From JAXGQD01 sp040766665 (GTDB lineage Bacteria > Bacillota > Clostridia > Saccharofermentanales > Fastidiosipilaceae), in the NCBI GenBank assembly GCA_040766665.1, contig JAXGQD010000002.1:266956-330955 (forward strand): a stretch of DNA of 64,000 bases, in the 5' to 3' direction. Positions 26,248-35,070 of this stretch are shown here, piece after piece. A program made the position numbers and the translations under genes. The notes beneath the pieces were generated by a model. It had not been told where the DNA came from. It made no database searches and was given only the letters and a program-made list of their open reading frames with translations. Numbering within the stretch: position 1 is the stretch's first letter; each line of letters opens with the position of its first letter.

Positions 26248-27111
26248 TTATGCAAAAGTCTCGCGCACGAAACGCACCGATGCGGCAATATCCTCATCCA
26301 GTTTCGCTGCATCAGCCTGGTCAGATAAGTCACGCCAAACCTTAATGTCCTGCCCTACACCGCCACCAGGCAAAACGAAAGGTTCCATTACCACATAGCC
26401 ATCGTAGTTGATGTCCTTTAATGCTTGAGCAATTTCTTGCCATGGCATACGTCCCGGTCCGGGAACTTTACGGTTTGCCTCTCCGATATGGAAATGTCCC
26501 AGAAGACCCTCGCAAGAACGGATTGCGGGTGCGAAATCGTCCTCTTCGATATTCATATGGAAAGTATCCAACATAACTTTGACGTTGGGTTTGTCGACAG
26601 CCCGCACAAAAGCCACGCCCTCAGCCGCATCGTTCAGTAGATACTGTTCGAAGCGATTGAGTACTTCACAGTTGATTTCGATGGCGTAGTTTTGCGCCGC
26701 GTCCGCCAATTCTTTTGTGCTCTTTATACTCTGCTCTAAAGCTTTCGGTTTATCGATCGCTTGCGAAAAGTCAGCCGGCCAGTAAGCATAAATTGCTCCA
26801 CCAATCTTTCGGATATCCGCCTTGTCCATCACCTCGAAAATACGCTTCATGTGTTCGATACCATGTCTGCGCACACTTTCATCACTTGATGACATATCGT
26901 ATTCCTTAGGCGGACCAAAACCCATCGTGAGTATCAAACCCATGTCTTTGGCACGGTTGCGCAGTTCCTTAACTTCACTATCCATTAAATCAAGAATACC
27001 GGTCGAGATTTCCAGGACGTCAAAACCGCAATTTTTGGCCTTTTGTAAATAGTCAAAATAGCTGACCTTCCACTCGTTTGCCCAGTAGGCAAAATAGGTT
27101 CCAACTTTCAT
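26248..27111 (-). CDS. Sugar epimerase of the D-tagatose/D-psicose 3-epimerase family
   Basis: A 287-residue TIM barrel. The four metal ligands of this family are present in order: Glu149 in NCEVLNRFE, Asp182 in LDTFHMNIEE, His208 in GHFHIGEANR and Glu243 in VVMEPF. GEANRKVPGPG is a specific signature. Such enzymes swap ketohexoses at C3 (fructose/psicose, tagatose/sorbose). AGGAG precedes the ATG. Linkage to an importer and an FGGY kinase suggests it turns an imported rare ketose into one the kinase accepts. Confidence 0.88.
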   Translation of the reverse strand: MKVGTYFAYWANEWKVSYFDYLQKAKNCGFDVLEISTGILDLMDSEVKELRNRAKDMGLILTMGFGPPKEYDMSSSDESVRRHGIEHMKRIFEVMDKADIRKIGGAIYAYWPADFSQAIDKPKALEQSIKSTKELADAAQNYAIEINCEVLNRFEQYLLNDAAEGVAFVRAVDKPNVKVMLDTFHMNIEEDDFAPAIRSCEGLLGHFHIGEANRKVPGPGRMPWQEIAQALKDINYDGYVVMEPFVLPGGGVGQDIKVWRDLSDQADAAKLDEDIAASVRFVRETFA

Positions 27112-27120
27112 AGCTTACTC

Positions 27121-28113
27121 CTACTCTTGTGCAGGGATATAATAGTCCGGATCACCCGATATTTCGGCGCCGTTACCTAGCTCATAGAGGAAGCCGATTT
27201 GTTTCTTGGTGCCCATGTAATAATGCACGTCTTCCTGATACTTTCCTGCTTGCAAACAGGGAATACCCAGCTTTTCCAAGCGTTCTTTTTCTTTGGCGAT
27301 TTCTTCTTCGCTCATGACGTCTTTAACATGATGCAAACCTGGTATGAACTGACGATCATCACCGCAATAAACACAGGGACCTTTGATAGGTTGCATGAAT
27401 TCGAGTTCCATATCGCCAGCCCAAGCGACAGCAGTAAGATACTCTGCCTCTTCAGTAACCAGTTTTCCATCCACTTCAAACCAGTCGAGATTATCGGATC
27501 TAAACATACGCACAGCCCATGGTCCGATACCCAATAAGTCGCTGAAGTTTTGCATGGCTTCTTCTGCATTAGGTACTAAGGCACCGATTTGTCTAAAGTT
27601 TGGTGTTCGACGATTGGGATCCCTGGTGACACCCTCAGGAAAGACATAATCCGGAGGTCCGATTTCTCCTTCAAAACCCAGTTCAACAATATAACCAAGC
27701 TTGTCTTCAGTGTCCAAGTACGCATGGATGTCTTTGCCAATGGTTCCGGTTTGTGTCACCTTGATGCCCTTAGACGCCATTTCCGCAATGTACTCGTTGA
27801 TATCTTCTTCGGTGTCAAATACTATTTTGAAGTGGTGCAGGCAATCGCCTTTGCGCTCAAGTGTATCCCAATAGACATTAGGCCCTTCGACGGGCTGGAC
27901 GACTTCGAGTTGAATGCTACCCGCATCTGCCACCGCTGCCATGAAATCAAAACCCTCTTTGAGTCTTTTCCCGCCTACTTCTAAGTAACCAACGGTATCA
28001 GGCTTGAAATGACGTACTTCCCAAGGTCCGATACCAAATAGGTCCCAAAAATTTTGCATCACTTTTTTCCCGTCACGGGCGACGATACAGATTTGTCTGA
28101 TTTTGCCTTTCAT
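27121..28113 (-). CDS. Two-domain VOC (glyoxalase-fold) protein
   Basis: A 330-residue cytoplasmic protein with two tandem vicinal-oxygen-chelate domains, about 1-150 and 168-325. Each starts similarly (MQNFWDLFGIGPWEV and MQNFSDLLGIGPWAV) and carries His (CLHHFK, GLHHVK) and Glu (YIVELGFE, FLYELGNG) at metal-ligand positions. Methylmalonyl-CoA epimerase is the nearest known function type, but the operon context argues for a sugar or ketose-derived substrate. Its ribosome binding site overlaps the stop of the upstream permease gene. Confidence 0.7.
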   Translation of the reverse strand: MKGKIRQICIVARDGKKVMQNFWDLFGIGPWEVRHFKPDTVGYLEVGGKRLKEGFDFMAAVADAGSIQLEVVQPVEGPNVYWDTLERKGDCLHHFKIVFDTEEDINEYIAEMASKGIKVTQTGTIGKDIHAYLDTEDKLGYIVELGFEGEIGPPDYVFPEGVTRDPNRRTPNFRQIGALVPNAEEAMQNFSDLLGIGPWAVRMFRSDNLDWFEVDGKLVTEEAEYLTAVAWAGDMELEFMQPIKGPCVYCGDDRQFIPGLHHVKDVMSEEEIAKEKERLEKLGIPCLQAGKYQEDVHYYMGTKKQIGFLYELGNGAEISGDPDYYIPAQE

Positions 28114-28125
28114 AAGTCTCTCCTC

Positions 28126-29148
28126 CTATTTGCTCTGTTGCATTTGCTTTTTGATTTTGCGTTTCTCTAAGTAGTGATTGAGGATTAGGACAAAGATGAG
28201 GGCTAAGCCCCAAATTAAGTCTCTGTAATAGTTACTGATAGTCGGGAACATATTTAGGAATGAGGAAATCACCTGCAAAGCTGCTACTGCAATCGCAACA
28301 CCCGTTACAGTACCGGAGCCGCCATTGGGGTCCACACCACCCAAAACTGAAATCAAGATAGTAAGCATCGTATAGCTGCTGCCGAAATCTGCTTTTGCCG
28401 TATTTAAACGTGAAAGGCTGATTAAACCCGCTACAGCTGAGAGTATACCTGAAGTCATGTAGACGCGTGTAATGACACTGGTATTGCTGATACCGGCAAA
28501 ACGTGAGGCTTTCGCATTGGTACCCACCAAATAAGTATGGACACCAAAGCGTGTGTAACGCATCAACCAAGCCAAGCTAATCGCCATGAGCACGAAGACC
28601 ACAAAGGCAATGGGGAAAAGACCCAAAACCGGTTTAGAAGTCAAACCCGAATACGCCTTATTACCACCGGCAACGGATGAACCGTTCGTAATAACAATGG
28701 CAATACCCATAAAGAACTGGTAGCTTCCCAAAGTGGCAAGCATCGGTGGGATATTCAACTTAGAAATCAATATGCCGTTAAAAATGCCGCAAAGTGAACC
28801 TGTAATAATTGCCGCCACAATTCCTAAGAGGATTGACACGACATCTCCCATCGCGGCGGTTCTCTGCATGGTCATCGCGCCGATAATACCGGATAGGTTG
28901 GCGATATATACGGTAGATAAATCGATACCTCCCGAAATCATCGCAATACTACAACCCAAAGCCATCAGACCGTACTCAACCATTTGAACCATAATGTTCT
29001 GGAAGTTGTCGAGTTTTAGGAAAAGCTGACTCTTTGTGATGCTGGCGATGACGAAAAATAGCACCAGTAAAAATGCTAATCGTGCATTATTGTTTTCCAG
29101 AATGAACTGCAAGGGATTTGTTTTTGTGCGTTTTTCTGTATTGACCAT
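28126..29148 (-). CDS. Sugar ABC transporter permease (RbsC/AraH type)
   Basis: A 340-residue membrane subunit of the BPD_transp_2 family with about nine hydrophobic segments. The SGGIDLSTVYIANLSG segment in the first third and ILISVLGGVDPNGGSGTVTG near the C-terminus are typical. It starts three bases after the end of the second permease gene, so the two probably form a heterodimeric pore. Confidence 0.9.
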   Translation of the reverse strand: MVNTEKRTKTNPLQFILENNNARLAFLLVLFFVIASITKSQLFLKLDNFQNIMVQMVEYGLMALGCSIAMISGGIDLSTVYIANLSGIIGAMTMQRTAAMGDVVSILLGIVAAIITGSLCGIFNGILISKLNIPPMLATLGSYQFFMGIAIVITNGSSVAGGNKAYSGLTSKPVLGLFPIAFVVFVLMAISLAWLMRYTRFGVHTYLVGTNAKASRFAGISNTSVITRVYMTSGILSAVAGLISLSRLNTAKADFGSSYTMLTILISVLGGVDPNGGSGTVTGVAIAVAALQVISSFLNMFPTISNYYRDLIWGLALIFVLILNHYLEKRKIKKQMQQSK

Positions 29149-29150
29149 TC

Positions 29151-30149
29151 TTATGCCCTCGCTTTCTTCTTAGATGATTTGGAGCGCAGGTTAGCAATCC
29201 ATGTACCCAGGATAATGATTAAGCCGATAAAAACTTTCTGCCAATTGACGGGAATACCTAGAAGTATAAGGCTGTTAGACACCATTGTTAGCAGAACCGT
29301 GCCAATGATGCAGCCTGTCAGGGTTCCTACGCCACCCGCCAAACGCGTGCCACCTAGCACGACCGCAGCAATAACAATCATTTCTGTACCGGCATACTCC
29401 GTGGGCAAGAGCCTCTGCGACATCACCGTATAACACATACCACCGATTCCGGCAATCAAACCGTTCGCAGCAAAAACACCAAAGCGAATCATCGGTACAT
29501 TAAAGCCAGCACGCTCTGCGGCAACCTCGTCACCGCCGACCGCATAGACACCACGGCCAATGGTTGTCTTGTTCAGTATGATGTAAGCCACAATGTACAC
29601 CGCTATTAGGATCAGGAACGTATACGGTAATGTTGAACCTAAACCCGACTTCGCATCAACCACTGCCCACATGCTTGACTTAGCAAAGCGATCAAGACTA
29701 GGAGGCAAGGTCATACGACCTGCTTCAAAGTAACCAAAGAGGATACCACTATAAATAGATGAAGTCGCAAGCGTGACAATCAAGCTCGGGAACTTATAAC
29801 GGGCAATGATTATTCCATTGATTGCACCCATTACGAATCCGGAAACCATCGCAATCAGGAAAGGTACAATGACGGGACCTTCATAGTTCACGTTAGTCGC
29901 CCACTGTACTGCTAAATAAGAGCTTAAGGCAGCCACTAACGGAAAAGAAACATCTGGCCCCGTACTTATAAATGCCAGCAAAGCAATCACCGCATAAATT
30001 CCGTTCACGATGGTCGAGCGCGCTAAGTCCATAATATTGTTGCTGGTAAAAAACAAACCTGATTTTAATTGTATAAGCAAGCTGAGAGCGAGAATAATTA
30101 CCAGAACATAGACTTCAGATCTCTTAAATTTACTCAATGTTTTGTTCAT
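29151..30149 (-). CDS. Sugar ABC transporter permease (RbsC type)
   Basis: A 332-residue paralogue of the downstream permease with the same fold. It carries FISTGPDVSFPLVAALSSY in place of the usual GGIDLS segment and VVLGGTRLAGGVGTLTG near the end. AGGAGGG precedes the ATG. Importers with two RbsC-type permeases and one double ATPase are typical for rhamnose, AI-2 and related systems. Confidence 0.9.
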   Translation of the reverse strand: MNKTLSKFKRSEVYVLVIILALSLLIQLKSGLFFTSNNIMDLARSTIVNGIYAVIALLAFISTGPDVSFPLVAALSSYLAVQWATNVNYEGPVIVPFLIAMVSGFVMGAINGIIIARYKFPSLIVTLATSSIYSGILFGYFEAGRMTLPPSLDRFAKSSMWAVVDAKSGLGSTLPYTFLILIAVYIVAYIILNKTTIGRGVYAVGGDEVAAERAGFNVPMIRFGVFAANGLIAGIGGMCYTVMSQRLLPTEYAGTEMIVIAAVVLGGTRLAGGVGTLTGCIIGTVLLTMVSNSLILLGIPVNWQKVFIGLIIILGTWIANLRSKSSKKKARA

Positions 30150-30158
30150 ACTACCCTC

Positions 30159-31652
30159 CTACATGACAGCCAAAGCCAAGGCTTCTTCAGACATGGAGTC
30201 CTTGTCCATTTCGCCTGTGACACGTCCACCTGCTACAACGATAACTCGGTCGCAGACCGAAATCACTTCCACCAGATCGTCAGAAACGATGATGACGGAA
30301 ATACCTTCTCGTGCAAGTTCTCGTAGGAGTGCATGAATATCGTACTTTGCTCCGATATCAACACCCACCGTGGGGCCGTTCAAAACAATAATTTCCGGCT
30401 TATTAGCCAGCCACCTGGCCAGTAAAACTTTTTGTTGGTTACCACCGGAAAGTGTTCTGACCGGTAAAGTATGGTCATTGGTTTTAACATTTAATTGTTT
30501 TACTAATTTAGATGATTCTTCTGACTGTTCTTTAAGGTTAAGTTTTCCCCAGCGCTTTACCAATGCTTTCAAGCGCGTCACTGTGATATTGGTTAAGATG
30601 GAGCGTGGCAAAAACAACCCCTCTGTCAGGCGATCTTCAGGAACCAGCGCGATGCCCAAGTCCATGGCATCTTCAACTGAATTAACTCTTACTTCCTTAC
30701 CCTTTACCTTTATAGTGCCCGACTCAGGCTTCAATAGGCCAAAAAGGGCTAAAGAGATTTCGGTACGACCAGAGCCCAATTGTCCGGTAATTCCCAGAAT
30801 CTCTCCTTTATGTAAATCGAAACTGACATCTTTAAAACCCGGAGCAGTCAAATTATCAACACTCAGGACAATATTATTCATGTCAATTCTGGCTGCATCT
30901 TCATCTTCAGACCGGCTAACTTGATCGAAATGTCTGCCTGTCATATAGAAGGCAAAACTTGCATCATCCAATTCTTTTGTATCTGTGCTGATTACATTCT
31001 CTCCGCTTCTGAAAATAGTAATCCGGTCCGATATCTCAAAAACTTCAGCAAGTTTATGAGAAACAAAGAGTATCGTCACACCATTTTCTTTTAGGTTGTT
31101 GACAATACTGAAAAGCCGATCGACCTCTTTTTTTGTCAGAGCAGTGGTCGGTTCGTCCATAATGATCATCTTTGCGTTGTCCAATAGTGCTCTGGATATC
31201 GCAATCAGTTGTTTATCTGCAACAGGCAAGTTTTCGACTCGTTCATCCAAGTCGACATGGAAATCAATTTTACTCATCGCTTCTAATGCGATTTTTCGAT
31301 ACTGACTCTTACTAACTAGTTTTTTCTTATTGGCTACCACTTGGTTAAGTGCTAGATTTTCCATTACGGTAAGGTTGGGAAACACTGAGAAGTCTTGATA
31401 AATAACTTGAATACCAGCTCTAATGGCGTCCGTTGGTGTCAAGTTTTCATATGTCTTACCTTGAATGGTAATTGTTCCGGCATCAGCCTTGTAGAAACCA
31501 GAAATAATCTTGATTATAGTAGACTTGCCACAGCCGTTTTCACCTGCCAGGCAGTGGACTTCACCTTCTTTAATGATAAGGTCTACACCCTTCAATGCAT
31601 GGACGCCTCCGAAGGATTTATGTACACCTCTTACTTCCAGAAAATTTCCCAT
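30159..31652 (-). CDS. Sugar ABC transporter ATP-binding protein (RbsA/XylG type)
   Basis: A 497-residue protein with two fused ABC domains. The first has Walker A GENGCGKST, the second the degenerate loop GQLGSGRTE, as in RbsA and MglA. LSGGNQQKVLLARWL is the second-domain signature. The GTG two codons upstream is less likely than this ATG, which GAGGT precedes by five bases. It energises the two permeases encoded next to it. Confidence 0.92.
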   Translation of the reverse strand: MGNFLEVRGVHKSFGGVHALKGVDLIIKEGEVHCLAGENGCGKSTIIKIISGFYKADAGTITIQGKTYENLTPTDAIRAGIQVIYQDFSVFPNLTVMENLALNQVVANKKKLVSKSQYRKIALEAMSKIDFHVDLDERVENLPVADKQLIAISRALLDNAKMIIMDEPTTALTKKEVDRLFSIVNNLKENGVTILFVSHKLAEVFEISDRITIFRSGENVISTDTKELDDASFAFYMTGRHFDQVSRSEDEDAARIDMNNIVLSVDNLTAPGFKDVSFDLHKGEILGITGQLGSGRTEISLALFGLLKPESGTIKVKGKEVRVNSVEDAMDLGIALVPEDRLTEGLFLPRSILTNITVTRLKALVKRWGKLNLKEQSEESSKLVKQLNVKTNDHTLPVRTLSGGNQQKVLLARWLANKPEIIVLNGPTVGVDIGAKYDIHALLRELAREGISVIIVSDDLVEVISVCDRVIVVAGGRVTGEMDKDSMSEEALALAVM

Positions 31653-31675
31653 GTGCACCTCTTATTAATAAATGA

Positions 31676-31710
31676 GTTTATTGACCGACATAAAATGCCG
31701 GTCAATAAAC
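31676..31710 (-). terminator. Intercistronic hairpin after the sugar-binding-protein gene
   Basis: GTTTATTGACCG (31676-31687) and CGGTCAATAAAC (31699-31710) form a perfect 12-bp stem between the binding-protein and ATPase genes. No strong T run follows on the minus strand. It probably favours expression of the upstream binding-protein gene. Confidence 0.75.
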
Positions 31711-31747
31711 ACTGCTATTACTTATGAATAATGAATTCTATTAGTGC

Positions 31748-32935
31748 TTAGAAATCAAAATCAGCACGGTTTGATTTGTCTATGGTGATGTCTGCCTGGC
31801 CGATCAGAACACGGCTTCCACCCTGAACTTCGGTGACGCTCTCGTAACCTTTAATGCCGAGGTCAGTGCCAGCACCAACTTCTTCACCTGCCAAAATTTT
31901 GGCAGCGACGGAAACCGTAGCATAACCGGCATCACTGGGATCCCAGAGTTTTAACGCAGAAACAGTGCCATTATCGATATAATCTTTTACTTCGTTCGGA
32001 GTGGTAACGCCGACGATCTTCACTTTTCCTGCCAAACCCAATTCTTCAACAGCCTTTGCAATACCGGGGATATCCGTGGATGCAGTGCCGATGAAACCGG
32101 TTAGGTCAGGATTGGCTTTAAGAATTTCCTTGGCTCTCTCGTAGGCGGTATCCATGCTCTCTTGTGATTCAGCTGAAGGAATAGCGCCGCCATTGATTAA
32201 TTCCATGTTGGGATATGCTTCTTTTTGGCGATTGGCTTCTGCAGTAGCATATTCCATATGTGTGGTTGATGTGGTGTAAGCAACCATGATGGCATACTTA
32301 CCGGTTTCGCCCATTTCCATGGCTAGCTTATCCATAATGGCTGCACCAAAGTCATTGGCTGTGAATGCTTCTACGTCAAAGAGGGTATTAACTTGGTTAG
32401 AGGCTTCGTGTGTGACAACGGGGATACCCTTTTCCAAAGCTTTTTTCAGAGATTCTTCCAGTGCACCCGGATCAATGGGAATAACACAAATCGCATCAAC
32501 ACCCTGATTAATTAAGTCGTCAACCACCTGTACCTGTGACAAAGCATCTGCATTTGCCGGTCCTTTTTGGATAACGTTGATACCGGTATCCTGACCAAAT
32601 TGCATAACGCCTTGTTCCATTCGTTTGAACCAAGCCGCGGTGTTGTCTTTAGTGACAACGGCAATGGTCCATTCCGATTTATCCTTATCTGACTTGTATT
32701 GTGCCAAGTCGAAAAGGCCACCGGCTTCTACTGCTGCAGCTGTGGTTGCTTCAGCCTCAGCTGCCGCTGTTGTTTCAGCCGCTGCTGCGGCAGTGGTTTC
32801 TGCAGCTGCCGCTGCTTTTGTTGTTTCCGCTGCTGCAGCTGCTGTCGTTGCTGCTGTGGTGGCTGTGCCTCCGCAAGCAGCCAAACCGGCAACTAAACTT
32901 ACTGCAAGAAACAAGGAAAATAGCTTCTTTTTCAT
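31748..32935 (-). CDS. Sugar ABC transporter substrate-binding lipoprotein (LsrB/RhaS type)
   Basis: A 395-residue lipoprotein. The signal peptide ends at VAGLAACGG with Cys21 as anchor, followed by about 50 residues of Ala, Thr and Glu. The periplasmic-binding-protein fold (Peripla_BP_4) begins at SEWTIAVVTKDNTAAWFKRM. VIPIDPGALEESLKKALEKG, PVVTHEA and TVSALKLWDPSDAGYATV resemble the rhamnose/AI-2 binding branch. It is the second gene of the operon. The ligand is presumably a rare ketose or related monosaccharide. Confidence 0.88.
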   Translation of the reverse strand: MKKKLFSLFLAVSLVAGLAACGGTATTAATTAAAAAETTKAAAAAETTAAAAAETTAAAEAEATTAAAVEAGGLFDLAQYKSDKDKSEWTIAVVTKDNTAAWFKRMEQGVMQFGQDTGINVIQKGPANADALSQVQVVDDLINQGVDAICVIPIDPGALEESLKKALEKGIPVVTHEASNQVNTLFDVEAFTANDFGAAIMDKLAMEMGETGKYAIMVAYTTSTTHMEYATAEANRQKEAYPNMELINGGAIPSAESQESMDTAYERAKEILKANPDLTGFIGTASTDIPGIAKAVEELGLAGKVKIVGVTTPNEVKDYIDNGTVSALKLWDPSDAGYATVSVAAKILAGEEVGAGTDLGIKGYESVTEVQGGSRVLIGQADITIDKSNRADFDF

Positions 32936-32987
32936 GATTTGTCCTCCTAATTATTCTCACGACCTGTGGTCGCGGATTACTAATTAA

Positions 32988-33551
32988 TTATTCGATATTT
33001 CTATGTCTGGCAACCATTTCTTCTGCTTTTATCCCTAAGCGTTCTCGTAATGCCATGACAATCATATCGAAGTAGATGAGTAAGGTTTGCTCAAAGAGAT
33101 TGCCCATCAGTTGGGTGGACTTAACAAAGTCACCCGTTGCACGGTACGCCGCAGCAGGGACTTTTACCACGGTGTCAGCAATTTTTGTTAATACGCCTTC
33201 ACCGCTGGCCGTAACAAGTAGCAGCGTTGCTCCCGCATTTTTCGCTTGCTCACACATATAGTTTTCATGGCCGACATCTGCCGAACCGCAGGCACAGATG
33301 AAAAGATCACCGGGATTGATAGCCGGAGTTGTGTCATCCCAAGCCCAATGTGCATCTTTTCCCAAGTGCATCAGACGCATGGTAAATGCTCTTACACCCA
33401 GCCCTTCTCTTCCGGCGCCCAAGGTGAAAATTCGTTGGTGGTCTTCGATGGCTTTTAACAAAGGTTCGACATCGGCATCGCCAATTCGATCAAATACCTC
33501 TGCCAGTTCTTTGACTGCATTTTGACTTAACTCTTTGAAACGGTCACTCAT
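32988..33551 (-). CDS. SIS-domain sugar isomerase, HxlB-like (6-phospho-3-hexuloisomerase type)
   Basis: A 187-residue cytoplasmic protein. RIFTLGAGREGLGVRAFTMRLMHLGKDA and DTTPAINPGD align well with 6-phospho-3-hexuloisomerase. The phosphate-binding GSGET segment is altered to ACGSADVGHEN. The ATG at 33551, seven bases after GGAGG, is preferred to an in-frame ATG at 33593 that lacks one. It is the first gene of the operon, which fits interconversion of ketose phosphates made by the kinase and epimerase. The altered motif suggests a different substrate. Confidence 0.8.
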   Translation of the reverse strand: MSDRFKELSQNAVKELAEVFDRIGDADVEPLLKAIEDHQRIFTLGAGREGLGVRAFTMRLMHLGKDAHWAWDDTTPAINPGDLFICACGSADVGHENYMCEQAKNAGATLLLVTASGEGVLTKIADTVVKVPAAAYRATGDFVKSTQLMGNLFEQTLLIYFDMIVMALRERLGIKAEEMVARHRNIE

Positions 33552-33614
33552 GAGAAAACCTCCGTTGTGTTGATTTAAATGATAATAAAACAAGAGCGCT
33601 TGGTCAATTTACGT

Positions 33615-33666
33615 TATGAAAGCGCTTTCATAAAATAAATTATAGCAAATTTGTCTAAAGAGTCAA
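33615..33666 (-). promoter_or_regulatory. Promoter and 18-bp palindromic operator of the sugar operon
   Basis: On the minus strand TTGACT (33661-33666) and TATAAT (33639-33644), 16 bases apart, form a near-consensus promoter. The perfect palindrome TATGAAAGCGCTTTCATA at 33615-33632 covers the expected transcription start. It fits LacI-family sites and the CcpA cre consensus, so it may answer to the LacI regulator encoded upstream, to catabolite control, or to both. Confidence 0.88.
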
Positions 33667-33804
33667 TCGAATTTCAATTATTTTGATAAGTATTTTTGAT
33701 ATTTAGCTAAGATGACCAAAACAGGAAGTTCCACTCAACTTTAACATGAAAAGATTTAGCGAGATTCACGAGACGAAGGAGTTTACCGGTACCGTCCCTT
33801 TTGA

Positions 33805-34932
33805 TCAGATAATGGGTTCTGTGGCTTCTTTCTTATTTTCAGGCAAAAGAACCTTTGCACTATACAAATAAGAATCCTGCGGGAGTTCACTGTATGTCAA
33901 TGCGGCAGCGCTGATACTTGGAGTCATCAAATCGGACTTAGGAATCTCTGCTTCCTGGATTTGGGCCACACCCCGTGTTTTATCATCAAGTTTTGATAAT
34001 AGAAGCTTTGCCGCTGCTTCACCGAGAAACACCGGGTCACGCTGTATAAAAGCGATTTTTGCCCCGATGTACCGTAGCACCTCTATACAATCCAGTCCGA
34101 CCAAGTCGATATCCTCACCGATTTTTAATCCGGCTTCACCAATAGCCCTTATGATGCCAATTGTAATCGTATTATTCATACCTATAATAGCAGTCGGCGG
34201 ATTGCTACTTTTTAAAACTTTCTTCGCTTCTTTATAGGCTAAGTCGAGATTATAACCCGGATAAAAAACAGATTTTTCCGGCTTGATAAAGCCGGCTTCA
34301 TGCATAGCCAGTAAGAAGCCATACTCACGGTCTGTCGTTTGACGCACATGCTTGCGGCCACTGATTAGAGCTATTTTTTTATGTCCTTTCAGAATAAGAT
34401 GTTTTGTTGCCTCATACATCGCACTGGCATCGTCAAAATAAACACCGGGAAGATTGAGGTAATCCGCTCGCCTGTCAATTAAAACAACGGGGGCATCCAG
34501 CAAGGCAGTCAGTTTTTTGAATCTTTTGCCAAGTTGATCTTCTTTATAATCTAAACAAGGCATGAGTACCAAACCCGCTATATGTATTTGATTAATTTTT
34601 TCGAGTAAGCGCATCTCAGTTTGTGCATTTTCTTCACTGCTAAAACACATACAGCTTAAATTATTGAGCGAAGCAATGTCAGTGATGCCCTTAACGATGC
34701 TACTGCAAAACGGATTATCAATCTCGGGGACGATGAGGCAAAGTGTAGTGGATACTTTTTTAGAAAGATTACGAGCATTAGAAAGCGGGATATAACTATG
34801 TTCGGAAATGACTTTTTCAACTTTGCAGCGTGTTTCTTCCTTGACCAGTTCCGGAGTATTCATCACACGTGAAACGGTTGAAATAGAGACACCGGCTTTT
34901 TTTGCCACATCATCTATTGAAAGTTTTTTCAT
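33805..34932 (-). CDS. LacI-family transcriptional regulator
   Basis: A 375-residue repressor. The N-terminal MKKLSIDDVAKKAGVSISTV is a textbook LacI helix-turn-helix with hinge helix after it. The C-terminal sugar-binding core follows (VVLIDRRADYLNLPGVYFDD, ALISGRKH). The ATG at 34932 begins the HTH; upstream in-frame starts add only a non-conserved tail. The gene precedes the sugar operon in the same direction, and the palindrome at 33615-33632 is its probable target. Confidence 0.9.
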   Translation of the reverse strand: MKKLSIDDVAKKAGVSISTVSRVMNTPELVKEETRCKVEKVISEHSYIPLSNARNLSKKVSTTLCLIVPEIDNPFCSSIVKGITDIASLNNLSCMCFSSEENAQTEMRLLEKINQIHIAGLVLMPCLDYKEDQLGKRFKKLTALLDAPVVLIDRRADYLNLPGVYFDDASAMYEATKHLILKGHKKIALISGRKHVRQTTDREYGFLLAMHEAGFIKPEKSVFYPGYNLDLAYKEAKKVLKSSNPPTAIIGMNNTITIGIIRAIGEAGLKIGEDIDLVGLDCIEVLRYIGAKIAFIQRDPVFLGEAAAKLLLSKLDDKTRGVAQIQEAEIPKSDLMTPSISAAALTYSELPQDSYLYSAKVLLPENKKEATEPII

Positions 34933-35070
34933 AAGAAGCATCCACCCATAAAGTCTGCAGATCCTTGCAATCATTTTTGAACTGCACAGGAAAAATCACT
35001 ACCTGTACAAACAATGCAATACAAACGGAGTTTTTGTCAATGAAGAGGCAATGCCGTGTACTCCTGATTC

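Noticed and set aside
32699..32987. Cys/Leu- or Ala/Val-rich open frames antisense to binding-protein linkers
   Set aside because: They are mirror images of the GCT/ACC-type codon repeats of the lipoprotein linkers on the opposite strand and have no start signals.
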